Assembly (NCBI GenBank): GCA_028751875.1 | Contig: CM054158.1 | Location: 6,720,847-6,784,846 of the forward strand | Direction: 5' to 3' | Length of the DNA: 64,000 nt | Origin: Rapana venosa | Taxonomy: Eukaryota; Mollusca; Gastropoda; Neogastropoda; Muricidae | In this document: piece after piece, positions 11,168 to 22,423 of the stretch | How positions within the stretch are numbered: position 1 is the first letter of the stretch | How the letters are laid out: every line of letters begins with the position of its first letter | The notes under the pieces: generated by a model | Databases searched by the model: none | What the model saw: the letters and a program-made list of their open reading frames with translations, nothing else | Told to the model about the DNA's origin: nothing | Translations under genes and position numbers: made by a program

Positions 11168-11439
11168 ACATCATCAAATCAACCATCATTTTTACACAGA
11201 TGACTCTCTGAGATTTATCTGCCTTTGCGCCTGTCGGCAGCACTGGGCGTGGCTCTGTGTTTGAATGCTGGATGTGTGTGTTTTTCTGCTTCCTTTCCAG
11301 AAATTTTTACATCTTCTTGTTCGTGTTTTCACCCCGAGTTATTTGGTCAGAACATTTTTCTTTGTTATTATCTACTTTTTGAGATATTTCGATGTATAAT
11401 TTTCATCTTTGTTTGAATTGTTCAAAATTTCGATTCGAC

Positions 11440-12930
11440 TGATGAATTGTGTTTACCTGACTGTGCTGGTCTTTGTGACCCATTTTAATCTGACCCTACT
11501 GCCGTTCAACAAATTGCACGTGATTCATAAACTGACACCACCCCCATCAATCAAGTCTAGTGTGTGTTGTTCTGCTACCATGGCAGTGAGAGCCGCGGAC
11601 ATTAGAGCTATGCTCGCACCTGAGATTTGTCAAAATCAGTACACACTTGCTCCTGATATTAAGCAGCTTATAACACACTTAGGCATTCATCGCCGCAAAA
11701 CCAGACGGGGAACACGGGCAGGCCGACGTCATCGCCAGTGGTGGGCTTCCCTCTCCCGTGTCTCCCCCCTCACCTCTGACGTCACTTCTGTCACCCCTGA
11801 CAACGCTTCTTCCCCATGCTGCCGTCCACCCGCCCCTTCAGCTTTTGATTTTTCTGTTGTTTGTGACTCTGATAATGTTTTTTGTTCTGATGATGATGAT
11901 GATGATGTATATCATGATGTGTTTCAAACACTGAATCCCCTGATTAGCACAGTTCTTTCACCATCTTCTACTCCTGATTCACCATCCTAACTCTTGTCTG
12001 TTCTTCTGCTAGCCGCATCTTCACCATCGCCTTCGTCCTCTTCCTCCGATTCTTGTCCAAACTCACCACTTTCATCTTCAACCTCTCCACCTCCTTCAGA
12101 TCTCCTTCAAGTTTGTTTTTTCAATGTGCAGTCTGTCTGTCCAAATGAACCAACTACATTTCTGATTTCATCTCTGAAAAAAACATTGACTTAACCTTCC
12201 TCACCGAAACTTGGCTTAAACCACATGGCCATGAGCCAAAAATAAAACAGCTGACTCCTCCTGGATATAAAACTATTTCTTTTCCCCGACTCTCTCGAGG
12301 AGGTGGGATTGCCATCATTCTCAAAGACATATTGGAACCATCTCTTTCTTTCAGTCACAACCTTCAATTCTCACATTAATTTTTTGAAGTTTGCGAAATC
12401 AGTCTCAACCTACCTGGCCACTCTATTACTATCTGCTGCCTTTACCGTCCACCTCCCAGCTGTAAAAACAACCTAACATCTTCTCTTTTTCACCAAGAAT
12501 TCCAGTCACTCCTCGACCACTACAGCCTCTCTCCCACTAAACTTATAATTCTTGGTGACTTCAACTTCCATTTCGACAACCAGTCTTCTCCAGATGTCAA
12601 ACATCTTTCTCTGTCCAACCATTCTCTCTCTCAACTGGTAAGCGAAGCAACGCACAGATCTGGTCATATTTTAGACTGGCTGATCCTATCACCCTGCTAA
12701 AGTATATGACCTGTGTGTGTGTGTGTGTGCTTTTGAAAAACATTTGACTATTGCAAATTTATTTCATAGATTTGGTCTACAGCATACCATGTTTGTAATA
12801 TCTGTTTGATCTATTGATTATTTGTCATTGGTTGTATGACTGTGTAAGATTAGTCGAATGCATGCGCTTTGATTTGTCATTGCAAGATATAGCACTATAT
12901 AAGTTCCATTTATTATTATTATTATTATAA
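11440..12930 (+). mobile_element. CR1/L2-like LINE with endonuclease, reverse transcriptase deleted
   Basis: The start encodes a basic protein segment (HLGIHRRKTRRGTRAGRRHR). Then, with frameshifts, come endonuclease landmarks: FFNVQSV near 12117, LTFLTETWLKPHGHEPK near 12190, RGGGIAIILKD, CCLYRPPPSC, LIILGDFNFHFD near 12545 and SGHILDW near 12665. It then jumps directly at about 12697 into the family's 3' UTR, a TG microsatellite and the tail GCACTATATAAGTTCCAT(TATT)n. The whole RT domain is missing, so this is an internally deleted copy. Confidence 0.8.
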
Positions 12931-13004
12931 TATTGTTGTGAACGAGTTTGGTTGTTGTGTTCGTTTTCATCTCTTTACCCTTTGTTCTTGTCTTCACGTT
13001 GTGA

Positions 13005-13310
13005 TGGACGCTATAGCCGAGTGGTTAAGACTGTTCAGCTTCAATCCTATGGGTCCAGGAAGTCGTGGGTTTGAGTCTCGGTGGCGTCTGGTAAATTAAA
13101 GGTAGGGATTTTACCGTCTCCCAGGTCAACTTCAAGTGCACACCTGCCAGTAGTTCCCTTCGTGTGTATGTATATTGAAGGGATTAGGAGATGTTGATTT
13201 TTTAAAGTTTTTTTTTTACTTGGAAGTGAATGTAGCTGAAAATGAATACTGTGACAGCTCCCGGTGTGGCCTTCGTGGTTGGTTGGGTTATAAACAGCAT
13301 GAAATGAAAT
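13005..13310 (+). repeat. SINE family F (single tRNA-headed copy)
   Basis: The head has box A-like TATAGCCGAGTGGTTAAGA and box B-like GGGTTTGAGTCTCG with tRNA-like spacing. The body includes TAGGGATTTTACCGTCTCCC and ends in GAAATGAAATGAAG. Only one copy is seen in the window. Confidence 0.6.
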
Positions 13311-13633
13311 GAAGCATTTGGCCTTGCACAGATCTACACATGTGCATGAATGCTAAATAAATGCAAGCTGTGCAAGTAAAAAGGTTGTCTTGTTATTATG
13401 ATCTTACTTTGGTGTGTTGCTGCTGATGCCTCAACTGTTCCAACTGAGATTGTGGTGAGGGTGAAAATAAAAGGAACAATGCAATCTAACCACACACACG
13501 TACACACAGACACACACACACCCGTCTGATATCACAACTTGTGAAAAGACGTTAAATGAAGTTGAACAGACACACACACACACACACACAACTACACTGA
13601 CATACCAAAGTGGCGTATGCACACTTGTATTGC

Positions 13634-13715
13634 GCACCACTTTCAGTCAGGGCAGACACTTCTCTGTGAAGTTCAGGCTGCTCTCCTTGGGGAGAGGGCG
13701 TCACTTCCAGAGCAG
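13634..13715 (-). repeat. SINE family E fragment
   Basis: It carries the segment with AGGCTGCTCTCCTTGGGGAG and the adjacent CACTTTCAGTCAGGGCAGA, which match the 3' part of family E read from the other strand. Confidence 0.5.
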
Positions 13716-13783
13716 TGCCATGTGCATGCATTCACTCACAGACGCGTAAGTGTATGCATGTACGCGCACACACATAAACACGC

Positions 13784-13880
13784 ACACAAATAATAATACC
13801 AAATGGAGTTTATATAGCGCTGAATATTATACAGACATATCAAAGCATTTGCACTCAACTCATTCTTACACAGTCATGCA
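13784..13880 (-). repeat. LINE/SINE E shared 3' tail fragment
   Basis: The - strand reading ends with ATATAAACTCCATTTGG and (ATT)n after an AGCGCT core, the family 3' signature. Confidence 0.55.
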
Positions 13881-13908
13881 ACCAATAGCAAATACACACA
13901 CAAACACG

Positions 13909-14090
13909 CACATAATAATAATAGTAATAATAATAAATGGAACTTATATAGCACTATATTTTGCAAAGACAAATCACGCATGCATTCAACCTAATCTAAC
14001 ACAGTCATGCAATCAATGATAAATAATCAATAGTTTAAACAAACAGATATTACAAACATGGTGCGCTGCAGACAAAATCTATTACACACA
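13909..14090 (-). mobile_element. CR1/L2-like LINE 3' UTR fragment
   Basis: The reverse complement matches 12770-12930 over the 3' UTR (CCATGTTTGTAATATCTGTT, the ATTGATTATTTATCATTG region, and the GCACTATATAAGTTCCAT tail). It forms an inverted repeat with the LINE ending at 12930. Confidence 0.75.
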
Positions 14091-14154
14091 CACGTTGAAT
14101 AGAATGACAGCCCTGATAATTATGGTCGGCTGGGCTATATTACGTGACACGAAA

Positions 14155-14480
14155 TGAACACCCTTGCCCCTCGAACACATTCACACAATGTACACACACA
14201 CAGACACAATAAAGCTGTGTTTATGAAAAAAGTTGTTAATCAAAATGCCCCTCCGAAGATTACCAAAGCTTTCAAAGTTAACCAACATAGACACAACCAT
14301 TTGCTAACATTTCCAAGACCCAGAAATAACCTATATTAATCGAGCCTCTTGTATTCAGGCAGTGACCTATGGAATAAACTCCAAAAAAAAAGTGAAATGT
14401 ATTAAAAGCAAAAATCAGTATAAAAAACATCTAAAAAGATATTTCATGAATAAAAGTACAGAACACGACTTGTAAACCTA
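14155..14480 (+). mobile_element. Decayed non-LTR retrotransposon, RT C-terminal piece
   Basis: The translation gives TFPRPRNNLY, then after a stop SSLLYSGSDLWNKL and a lysine-rich end. The pairing of a RPRNNLY-like segment with LLYSGSDLWN is typical of the C-terminal region of CR1/Jockey-like elements. Stops interrupt it. The sequence out to about 16168, ending in TTTGACTTTGACTTTGAC, may be its long 3' UTR; that extension is inference. Confidence 0.55.
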
Positions 14481-15550
14481 AGAGAGTGATTTAAGTGTCA
14501 CTGACGTTATTCTTGTCATTAAAATCAGATATGACCCAAGTTTTCATATTCATATAGAGTACATGTGTAAGCATTGATCTATATATGGGTTGATATGATA
14601 TCAACCCCAACACGCACTGAATCTGGTGTGTGTGTGTGTGCGCACACACGCGTTTGTGTGTGTATGTATGTGTACAAGTGTGTGAGTGCGTGTGTGTTGT
14701 GTAATTGGTTCGGTTTTGGTTTTTTACTTTCTTGCTGTTTTGGCCTTTTTACGTTTTTTGTGTTACACAAAAATATGCTGATTTATTTAATTTTGTCGCT
14801 GTTAGTTTTCTTTTTCATTGTATTAGATGAGCTAAATTGTTATTGCTGACGTTAGTACTGCTGGGTGGGTTTACATTGCCTGAATTTATTCTTTGATGGA
14901 AGGATTAACGCTGTTCTGCCTCAAATCAAAAGCACAGGTACATGCGTGTATATGACCAGGGGAAAGGGAGGGAATGGATGTCTTTGTTATACTTCTTTGC
15001 TCTGAATCCAATGGCTGTTGGTTATTCTTGTTTTCCTTATATATGAGTATATTATGTGGTGAAGGGGATATGGGTGAGGATGTGTATGTAAGTGTTTAAA
15101 TGATACATCAGTTTCCTCTGTTTATATCCATTTGGTTGTTGTTGTTATTGTTGGTGGTGGGAGGTTCTGGTTTATTTTGCTTTTTGTTTGTGCTGGGTTT
15201 AGGGTGGTTTTCTTGGGGAGGGGGTTATTTTGGACTCTTTCTCATCTTTTGTTAGTTCTATATTGTTCTTCATTTATCTTGGCCGTTATTCTGGTCCTAT
15301 GTTAGTTATTGTCGCTGTTGTTGTTGTGTACGTATGTTTGTGTTTGTTTGATTGTTTATTTCCTTGTTGTGGTCGTTCTTGTTGATTCATCTTTTTTTGT
15401 TGTTTTATTCTTTTGTTTGTATGGTTGAAGGTTTGTGTGGGTATGGTGTGTGTTGTGGGGGGGGGGGGGGGGGGGGCAGGGGGGGAGGAAAGCATTGGTG
15501 TGGGTTTTTTTTTATTTTAATTTAGTTTTGTTCTTTTTTCTGTTGGGAGG
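14481..15550. other. T/G-rich spacer, possible LINE 3' UTR
   Basis: It contains a TG/CA microsatellite (14622-14700), a T-rich stretch and a G run at 15457-15482. No gene is recognised. Confidence 0.4.
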
Positions 15551-15552
15551 GA

Positions 15553-15838
15553 TAGTCAGTGGTCGGAGCACTTGCTTACCAAGCCAAGTTAGAGCGTCGT
15601 GAGCGTGGTTACCAGTTGGATGTGGTGACCGTTTGCGGCCTTGGCTTCAGTACAGTTCCCCCAGTTCACCCAAGCATTATAATGGGTTAATGCCTCTTTC
15701 AGGGTCAGGGAAGGTATAAAGCAGCGAGGGAGTGGAGTTGAGGGGACATCCTCAATATGCTGGTCCTAGAGAAAGTGAGGTCTCTGACGCCTCGCTCCCC
15801 GTACGACCTTATAGGTTATGGGGACTCCTTTACCTTTT
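15553..15838 (+). repeat. SINE family D copy, diverged
   Basis: It follows the family order: TCAGTGGTCGGAGCACTTGC, then a 5S-like CCAAGTTAGAGCGTCGTGAG, CTTGGCTTCAGTACAGTTCC, AGGTCTCTGACGCCTCGCTC, and ACCTTATAGGTTATGGG near the end. Confidence 0.75.
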
Positions 15839-16890
15839 ACTCCTTGTTTCTTTGTTTTGGTTTGGTTTTTCTTTGTTACTTGTTTGTTTGTATTATGACA
15901 GATATTTTTTCAAGATATTTGAATTGTATGGTTTAATATTTTTCTGGGTTTTTTGTTTTGTTTTTAATTCCATATATGCATATGTTATTGTCTTTTCTTG
16001 TTTGATTTGTATAGTTTACTATAGATTAGGTTTTTTATTCTATGTCTGCATATACATTATCTTTTTTTCTCACTTTTTTTTTCTTTAGATAGATGGCTTG
16101 ATGAAAAAAGCAAATGCACTGCTTATTCAATGTACCGTCTGAAAATAAAAGTTTGACTTTGACTTTGACACACACATGCTTGCTGGAACACACACCACAC
16201 CACTAATTCAAACAATGCAAGAAAATATTGACTCATCAGAATTCTTTTTGAACAATCATTGACATACACAAAATCAGCAAAGAGGAAGCCAGACGACAAA
16301 TTATTTTGTAACCTTTCCAAGTTTGGTAAATTTCTCCAGATTTAAAGACATTTGATCTGCCTCAAATACACCTTTGGAGACAAACGATTCCAAAAATGGT
16401 CACATGTGTAAGTGGTTACCTGGACTTTTTTTCCTCCACTGTTACTCTTTTTAAAATAAGATCTTTAAATTGGGGACATTTCATTATAAAATCAAATTTG
16501 TCTTCAGCTACACCCATGTTCCAATGGCAACAAAGACTTGTGGAATATTGCTGTTATCTTCCAGTTTCAACTGATAGCGCATGATTCCAACACTCCCAAC
16601 TGCAATAGTGATAAGGCATGTATGTATATGACAAGGAAAATACATAACTCTTTCTCTTCTGTGATTAAGTTTGAAATTCTTACAGAACATCAATTACAAA
16701 ATCCATATGCAATAAAAGGACATAAAATAACTGAAACAAGTGACTAAGCATATAGTGAACAACCCAAACTAATGCTTGAAAAGGTGAAAGAAAGAGATGG
16801 CCAAATTGTAGTCATTTTTGGTTTTAATAGCATGAATATTAAAAGAAGTTTCTTAAAAGAAAATTGGGAGGGAAGGGAAGAGAGGAAGAA
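15839..16890. other. AT-rich spacer with a TTTGAC repeat near 16150
   Basis: A short (TTTGAC)3 end at about 16150-16170 resembles the 3' terminus of a LINE. The remainder has only short frames and no recognised gene. Confidence 0.4.
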
Positions 16891-16897
16891 AAAAAAA
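16889..16897 (-). terminator. RNA polymerase III terminator of tRNA-Glu
   Basis: A run of nine T on the - strand begins three bases after the tRNA discriminator position. Confidence 0.85.
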
Positions 16898-16899
16898 TC

Positions 16900-16971
16900 T
16901 TCCCAAGCGGGGAATCGAACCCCGGCCGTCGCGGTGAGAGCGCGAAATCCTAACCACTAGACCACTTGGGA
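16900..16971 (-). tRNA. tRNA-Glu (anticodon CUC)
   Basis: The 72-nt sequence folds fully as a cloverleaf. The acceptor pairs TCCCAAG with CTTGGGA (7 of 7) with discriminator A. The D-arm contains TGGTCTAGTGGTTAGG (box A). The anticodon arm pairs TCGCG with CGCGA around loop CTCTCAC, giving anticodon CTC. The T-arm pairs CGGGG with CCCCG around TTCGATT (box B). The 3' flank on the - strand is a T run (16889-16897 are A on the + strand), the normal RNA polymerase III terminator. The sequence closely resembles animal tRNA-Glu. Unlike the SINE heads here it has no SINE body after it, so it is read as a functional gene. Confidence 0.93.
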
Positions 16972-17029
16972 ACTGTTACGTTTAGTGCCATTATATGTAT
17001 AAGTAGTAAGTATAGGCCTAGTGTCACCA

Positions 17030-17580
17030 CTGCGTTTGGGGAGGGGGGGGGGGGGGGGGGGGCTTCAAAAAAACAACAACCAAAATCTCATGAAATCACA
17101 ATACTAATGTAATAGTCTATAGGGCCTGTATCTTCATTCGTTAACTTACTGAATAAATAGAACAGATGCTGTCAACGTTTTCGTTTTATAAAAGGGGGGG
17201 GGGGGGGGAAGAAAACTCATGGAAAAGATACTTCTTTTTTTTTTTTTATTGCCACAAAGCATGCAGCACTCCCCACTCTTAAGTTCGCTCCAAATTTACC
17301 ACTTTTGTAGTGTGTGTGTATTCTTGGGGGGGGGGGAGGGGGAGTTCTCGTAAGGCGGCGTCACGCTGTGGCGAAACCAGGTCACGAACTTTGACAGGGG
17401 CTCGTCTTAGGTCTTTGCGCGCAAGATAGCACATGCACAGCAAAATAATATTATGTTTGCCGTCAATACCGATTGTTGTCATTCTACTAGACCTCCAGAT
17501 CAGTTACAGTTGGGCCCCTTGACAAAGATACACAACAGATTAGGCCTAGGCCTGATATCGGTTGTTGATGGTCTATCAAC
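17030..17580. other. Spacer with three G runs
   Basis: G runs occur at about 17041-17062, 17194-17208 and 17325-17341. No gene or recognised repeat is seen. Confidence 0.5.
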
Positions 17581-17785
17581 ACTTCTAGACTACAACTACT
17601 ACTGCTGCTGCTGATGTTACAACTACAACTACTACTACTACTTCTACACTACTACTTCTACTTCTACTGCTGCTGTTGCTGTTGTTACCACTAGTAGCCT
17701 ACTACTACTACTAGGCCTACTGCTGCTGCTGCTGTTGTTTCCACCACCACCACCACTACTATAACTACTACTACTACTACTACTG
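17581..17785. repeat. CTA/CTG trinucleotide repeat
   Basis: Impure CTA, CTG and CTT triplets, directly before a SINE C. Confidence 0.85.
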
Positions 17786-18046
17786 GTTTAGGCGGTCAAC
17801 TCGTGATCCAGAGGTCGCGGGTTCGATCCCCGCTCGGCTCGGTGTTGTGTCCTTGGGAAAGACACTTTACTCCTATTTTCCTCACTCCACCCAGGTGTAC
17901 AAGTGGGTACCAGCTCTGCTGGGGAAGTATCTGGCGACAGACTAGCGTCCTGTTACAGGGGTGGTGAAAAAACCATCAGTTCGCTTAACCCTACAGAAAC
18001 CGGGATAAGCTCCGGCTCTATGGGCCTTCTGGCCCGAAAGAACATA
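17786..18046 (+). repeat. SINE family C copy (5' end missing)
   Basis: It starts inside the tRNA-like head (GGTTTAGGCGGTCAACTCGT) and continues with GCGGGTTCGATCCCCGCTCG, TTGGGAAAGACACTTTACTC, GGGTACCAGCTCTGCTGGGG and CGGCTCTATGGGCCTTCTGG. It is embedded in the triplet repeat. Confidence 0.85.
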
Positions 18047-18290
18047 ACTACTACTACTACTACTACTACGACTTCTACTACTGCCACTACCATTACTTGT
18101 ACTATTGCTGCTGCTGTTACTACTACTTCTACTACTACTACTGCTGTTGCTGCTTCTGCTCTTTCTACTACTGCTGCTGCTAGGCCTACATCAACTACTG
18201 CTTCTACTACTACTACTACTACCGCTCCTACTTTTGCTGCTGATGCTGCGGCTACCACCGATACTACTACTACTACTGCTACCTTATAGT
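18047..18290. repeat. CTA/CTG trinucleotide repeat, second half
   Basis: The triplet tract continues on the far side of the SINE C. Long Thr/Leu frames here are artefacts. Confidence 0.85.
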
Positions 18291-18605
18291 ACTAGGCTAT
18301 AAAATTATATCTTCATCATCTACTTTCCATCACTAAGTTGTGAAATAAACATGACTAATTTGATTGGTCTACTGCAACATTACGTGATCTAGAACCATCA
18401 AATGGACGGTTAATGATGACTGACTACACATTGTTTTTATCATAATCCCCCCCACCCCCAGTTTATTCTTATGACCCATCATCATCATAATCAGTTAGCA
18501 TAGAACATAATAGTCATCCTCATCATCATAGTGACGTCTGGCGTCAACCCAAAGTCAATCTGGAAGTAGAGTAGGCCTACTCTACACAAAGCTTTTCCCC
18601 CATGC

Positions 18606-18842
18606 TAAAGGTTTTAAGCAGCATTGAACCTGGCTACCTCGTGGATGGGTGACCGTTTGCACGCCTTGGCTTCAGTACAGTTCACCCAGCTGTAAATGGG
18701 TACTAAAGGACATTGAAGGTAAAGCAGAGAGGGAGAGTAGATGGGCGCTGCTCTCAATATATATACTGGCCCCTAGAGAAGATGAGGTCTCTGATACCTC
18801 GCTCCCTGACAACCTCAACGGTTATGGGAACATCTTTTTCCT
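18606..18842 (+). repeat. SINE family D copy, 5'-truncated and diverged
   Basis: The 5S-like part is still visible (TTAAGCAGCATTGAACC, GTGGATGGGTGACCG). It is followed by CTTGGCTTCAGTACAGTTCA and AGGTCTCTGATACCTCGCTC. Confidence 0.75.
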
Positions 18843-19380
18843 TTGGCATAAAGCCTATATTCCTATCAGAAAGAATACAAAACAAATAGCCTACAGAGAG
18901 CGTGACAGAACCCGTGGACAGTTCAAACCTTCACCAGTCTGAGTCCTGGGAGGATGAAGTGACTGGCAAACTGAAAAACTAGGTAAAACTATGAAACCAA
19001 GGGGAAGGGGGGGGGGGGGGGGGGGGTTTCGTCTGTTTCTTTTGTTTGTTTTATCTGTCGGTGGTAATTAGATCATACAATAAAACAGAACTTAAAAAGA
19101 AAAAAACCACACACACAAAGGCAAAGAAACAAACAAGTGTACACAGGGGGAATAGGATAGGCTGAACAGAATAAATCTGGCAGTGACAGGAAAGAAGTTC
19201 ATTCTTTATGAAAATCAATCACTATATAGTCGGTCTGCCTGCTCAAAATTAAAGTTGTTGTTATGGCGTTGTCGTCATTGTTGAGCAAAAAGGGCCAGGT
19301 TCTCGTTGCTGCTTCCTCTGCTACTGCTGCTGCTGCTGATGATGATCATAATAATGGTGATGATGTTGATGTCAGGGAAA
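18843..19380. other. Spacer with a 28-bp G run
   Basis: A G-rich run occurs at about 18999-19026, and a short GCT/GAT triplet tract at 19318-19350. No gene is seen. Confidence 0.5.
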
Positions 19381-19860
19381 ATAGCTCAAATGTTCGTACA
19401 AATTAGATTCCATATCACAAGTTTCGCCTCGCGACAACTCTGTATTTGCATCGAGGCCTTTCGACATTGTAGCCAGTAGTGTACGGTCCACGTGCCTTGT
19501 GCGGTAAACATCAAAGCCAGCTTTCCCGCCCTGATAAACACTAGGGCCACGCGCACACGCCGACAGCTGGGCCTCATCACCTGCGCGTGCTGCCGGCGAC
19601 CCATTGATTCATTCAACATGCAAGGTCACAGGGTCAGCCGGCACGCGCATCCATTCTGAAACACGAGACATGGGACGAAACATAGAGCTATGTCAATGAG
19701 AGAGAGAGCCGGGGGGGGGGGGAGGGAGAGGGGGAGGGATAGTGGTTGAAGTGAACAGCTGTGGTAGTTCAGCGAGTTCGTGGCCGTTATAAGGCTTTGT
19801 GCAGTGCGGTTATCTGATAACAGAGATCTGTCCGTCCGTGGTCATCTCCTCTCTAATAAT
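19381..19860. other. CpG-richer intergenic segment
   Basis: CpG density is higher than in the neighbours (for example ACGCGCACACGCCGACAG near 19550). A converging GATA pair, TTATCTGATAA, occurs at about 19810. No exon is supported. It could be a regulatory element, but that is speculation from composition. Confidence 0.25.
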
Positions 19861-20092
19861 CATAATAATAATGATAGTAATAATAATGGTTATAGCATGT
19901 GTACGATAGCATGTGGTGGGGGTTAGGTTTTGGGGGTTTTTTTATTGTCAGGCGGAGTTGTCTGTACCTATACATATAATGGCTAGGTGGGAATATTCGT
20001 GGTGTCTATCTTTTTTTCAGTTTAGAAACAGTAATGTAAACATAGCCAACAGCAGCAGCAGCAACAACAATGCTGAACTACTACTTCCACTA

Positions 20093-20383
20093 AAAGGTAA
20101 AGGAGTCCCATAACCTATGCCGTCGTAGGGAAGCGGGGCATCAGAGACCTCACTTCTCTAGTGGCCAGCATATTGAGGGCGGCGCCCATCTCCTCTCCCT
20201 CGCTGCTTTACCTTCCCTGACCCTAAAGAAGCAGGTATCCATTGACAGCTGGGTGAACTGGGGGACTGTACTGAAGCCAAGGCGCGCAAACGGTCACCCA
20301 TCCACTTGGTAACCACGCTCGATGCTGCTTAACCCTAGCTTGGGGAAAGCGAGTGCTCTGACCACTGAGCTATCCCGTCCCTA
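20093..20383 (-). repeat. SINE family D copy, complete
   Basis: On the - strand it starts GACGGGATAGCTCAGTGGTC, has the 5S-like AAGCAGC and GGATGGGTGACCG, and ends with a CTTTACCTTTTAGTGG-like segment. Confidence 0.85.
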
Positions 20384-20796
20384 TTTCGAATACTCCTACC
20401 TTTTTTCCACTTACAGACAGTATTCTTCTATGAGCTGTAGCAAATAATGGAGGGATTAGCGTAACTGGTAAACAAAGGGGGCTGTGGTATTTTTTTGTTT
20501 GTTGTTGTTTTGGGGGAGATGGGGAGGTTTATTTGGGTTGTTTTGTTTGTTTGTTTGCTTTGGGGTTGTTGTTTTCCTTTGTTTAGTTGTTTTCGGGGGC
20601 AGGGGGGGATTAACAAGTACACGCCCCGCCCTTCCTTTAAAAAAATTTTTTTTTTTAGTTTATTTTCATTTTCATGCTTTTTCTTTGTACGTTTGATTGA
20701 TCTCTTCAACCACACGCGCATGCAACACATAAGAAAGAGAGAATGAAAAAAAAAGGGGGAAGGAGAGAGAGAGAGGGGGGGGGGGGGGGGGGGGGA

Positions 20797-20828
<32 letters not shown>

Positions 20829-21145
20829 GGGAAGATTTAAGGGAGATAACGTCCCGACATACGTTTTGTGACGACAAAGCACTAGTGGTTTCCCCTGGAT
20901 TAGTCCGACGGACTTTGGACAGATTGTTGTAACTTCTTATAGCTGGTAGATATTTTGCATCGTTTTCTTCGAGTAATAGGTCTTCATTTGGAAAGGTGAA
21001 GAAAAAGTGGGAGAGACAACCAACGAACAAAGAAAATAATTTTCATTGAGGTGAAAGAATGAGCATGAACAGAAGTTGTTGTTTTTTTCATCCAGACCAC
21101 AAAATAAAAATTTAAACAAATAAATCAAGTAACAGCATAGAATTC
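20384..21145. other. Spacer with GA/G-rich microsatellites
   Basis: It contains poly-G and (GA)n at 20755-20833 and T/G-rich sequence. No gene is seen. Confidence 0.5.
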
Positions 21146-21149
21146 TCTT

Positions 21150-21247
21150 TTCTTTTCGGCTATAACTCCGAGGTTCACCAATGGTCAGATTTTTGTGTAT
21201 GCAACCGTTGTTACCCACTATTAACGTAGCTGCATTCCAATATCGGA
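21150..21247 (-). repeat. SINE B terminal block fragment
   Basis: The - strand reading has GGAATGCAGCTACG, CAAAAATCTGACCATTGG and TGAACCTCGGAGTTATAGCC. Confidence 0.7.
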
Positions 21248-21255
21248 GACATCAA

Positions 21256-21500
21256 AGAATATAAGTGTAATCAGGGAAACAAATACAGTTGCAGACATGG
21301 AGAAAAAAAAAAAAAAAGGGTGGCGCAGGGCTTGTGGCGACGCGCTCTCCCGCTCTCTCTGGGGAGAGCAACCCGAATTTCACGGAGAGAAATCTGCCGT
21401 GACTTAAAGTGGTATGAAATGAAATCTGAGCGCTTTGATTTGTTGCTTTACAAGATTCAGCGCTATATAAATGCCATACATTATTATTATTATTATTAAT
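21256..21500 (+). repeat. SINE family E copy, 5'-truncated, intact tail
   Basis: It starts at AGGGAAACAAATACAGTTGC and continues through an A run and CCGAATTTCACGGAGAGAAA. It ends with GAGCGCTTTGATTTGTTGCT, CAGCGCTATATAAATGCCAT and (ATT)n, the tail shared with the LINE. Confidence 0.85.
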
Positions 21501-21606
21501 CAGTAGTTTGGTTGGTTTTTTAAAGGAGAAGGGGGGGGGGGGGGGGTACACTCGTCATTCTATTAATCATAGATCTTCAAAGAAAGATAGAATTGAACTT
21601 ATAATG

Positions 21607-21648
<42 letters not shown>
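21607..21648. repeat. CA microsatellite
   Basis: Perfect CA dinucleotides over about 40 bp. Confidence 0.95.
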
Positions 21649-21951
21649 TTTCAGTGATATAATTTCCGTCTCTTCCCACTGGACAAGACTGTTCAGCTGA
21701 AGCGAAGCGAAGATCCTACAGCAGATGTTAGTTAATCTGGCGTGAGTAGAATCTGTCAAGTGTTTCTGTGACACATAGCATCTTGGGCAGCCGAGCAGAT
21801 GTCGCACAAAGTAGATAATGTGCAGACTGGCAAAGACAGAATCCTTAGTCTTCTTCTTCTAGTTCATCAATCCACTTCACCATTGCATTTTTTTTTTTAA
21901 TGCAACCTGTTTCAACCATTTGGATCGCCTCATTTTGACTTTGAGGATGAT

Positions 21952-22375
21952 TTGGGGGGGGGGGGGGGGGGGGGGGGGTCGGGTCTTCTCCGGCTAGAGC
22001 TCCGAGGTTCACTAAAGGTGAGATTTTGCATATACAACCGTTTGTTTTTTTCCTTTCCCACCACAATTAAGGTAGCCATATTCCAACTTCGGAGATACAG
22101 TTGGGAATTGAGCCTACCAATTTTGCCACGATAGTCGGGAGGCCTGCACCTCTGCTCTTTTTTGCAATTTTCAACAGTCGTGGGTTCTTTTGACGTGCAC
22201 GAGTACGTAAGCACGCGAATCTGACTGGTTTAGAGTCTTCTCCGAAAGAATTGATATTCAGCTCGATTTTCCCGTCAAACTAGGAAGAAAGGGCAAGGCA
22301 AAGAATCGAACCCAGAACCTCATGGTTTACTTGTTAGAAGGTGAATGTCTAAACTGTCCTGCCACCTTCTTCTTG
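21952..22375 (-). repeat. SINE family B variant, complete
   Basis: The - strand head is AAGGTGGCAGGACAGTTTAG with box B GGGTTCGATTC. Its middle differs from the usual block (TTTTGACGTGCACGAGTACG on the + strand). It ends in the B terminal block and a long C tract, seen as G at 21954-21978. Confidence 0.7.
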
Positions 22376-22423
22376 GATGATGTTTAAATGCAACATGGGG
22401 GGGGGGGGGGGGGGGGGGATATA

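Noticed and set aside
17903..18302. Thr-rich, Val/Ala-rich and Leu-rich frames in three readings
   Set aside because: They are produced by the CTA/CTG triplet tract and a SINE C.
19386..19619. 77-codon - strand frame in a CpG-richer segment
   Set aside because: No homology or splice support; kept only as a possible composition feature.
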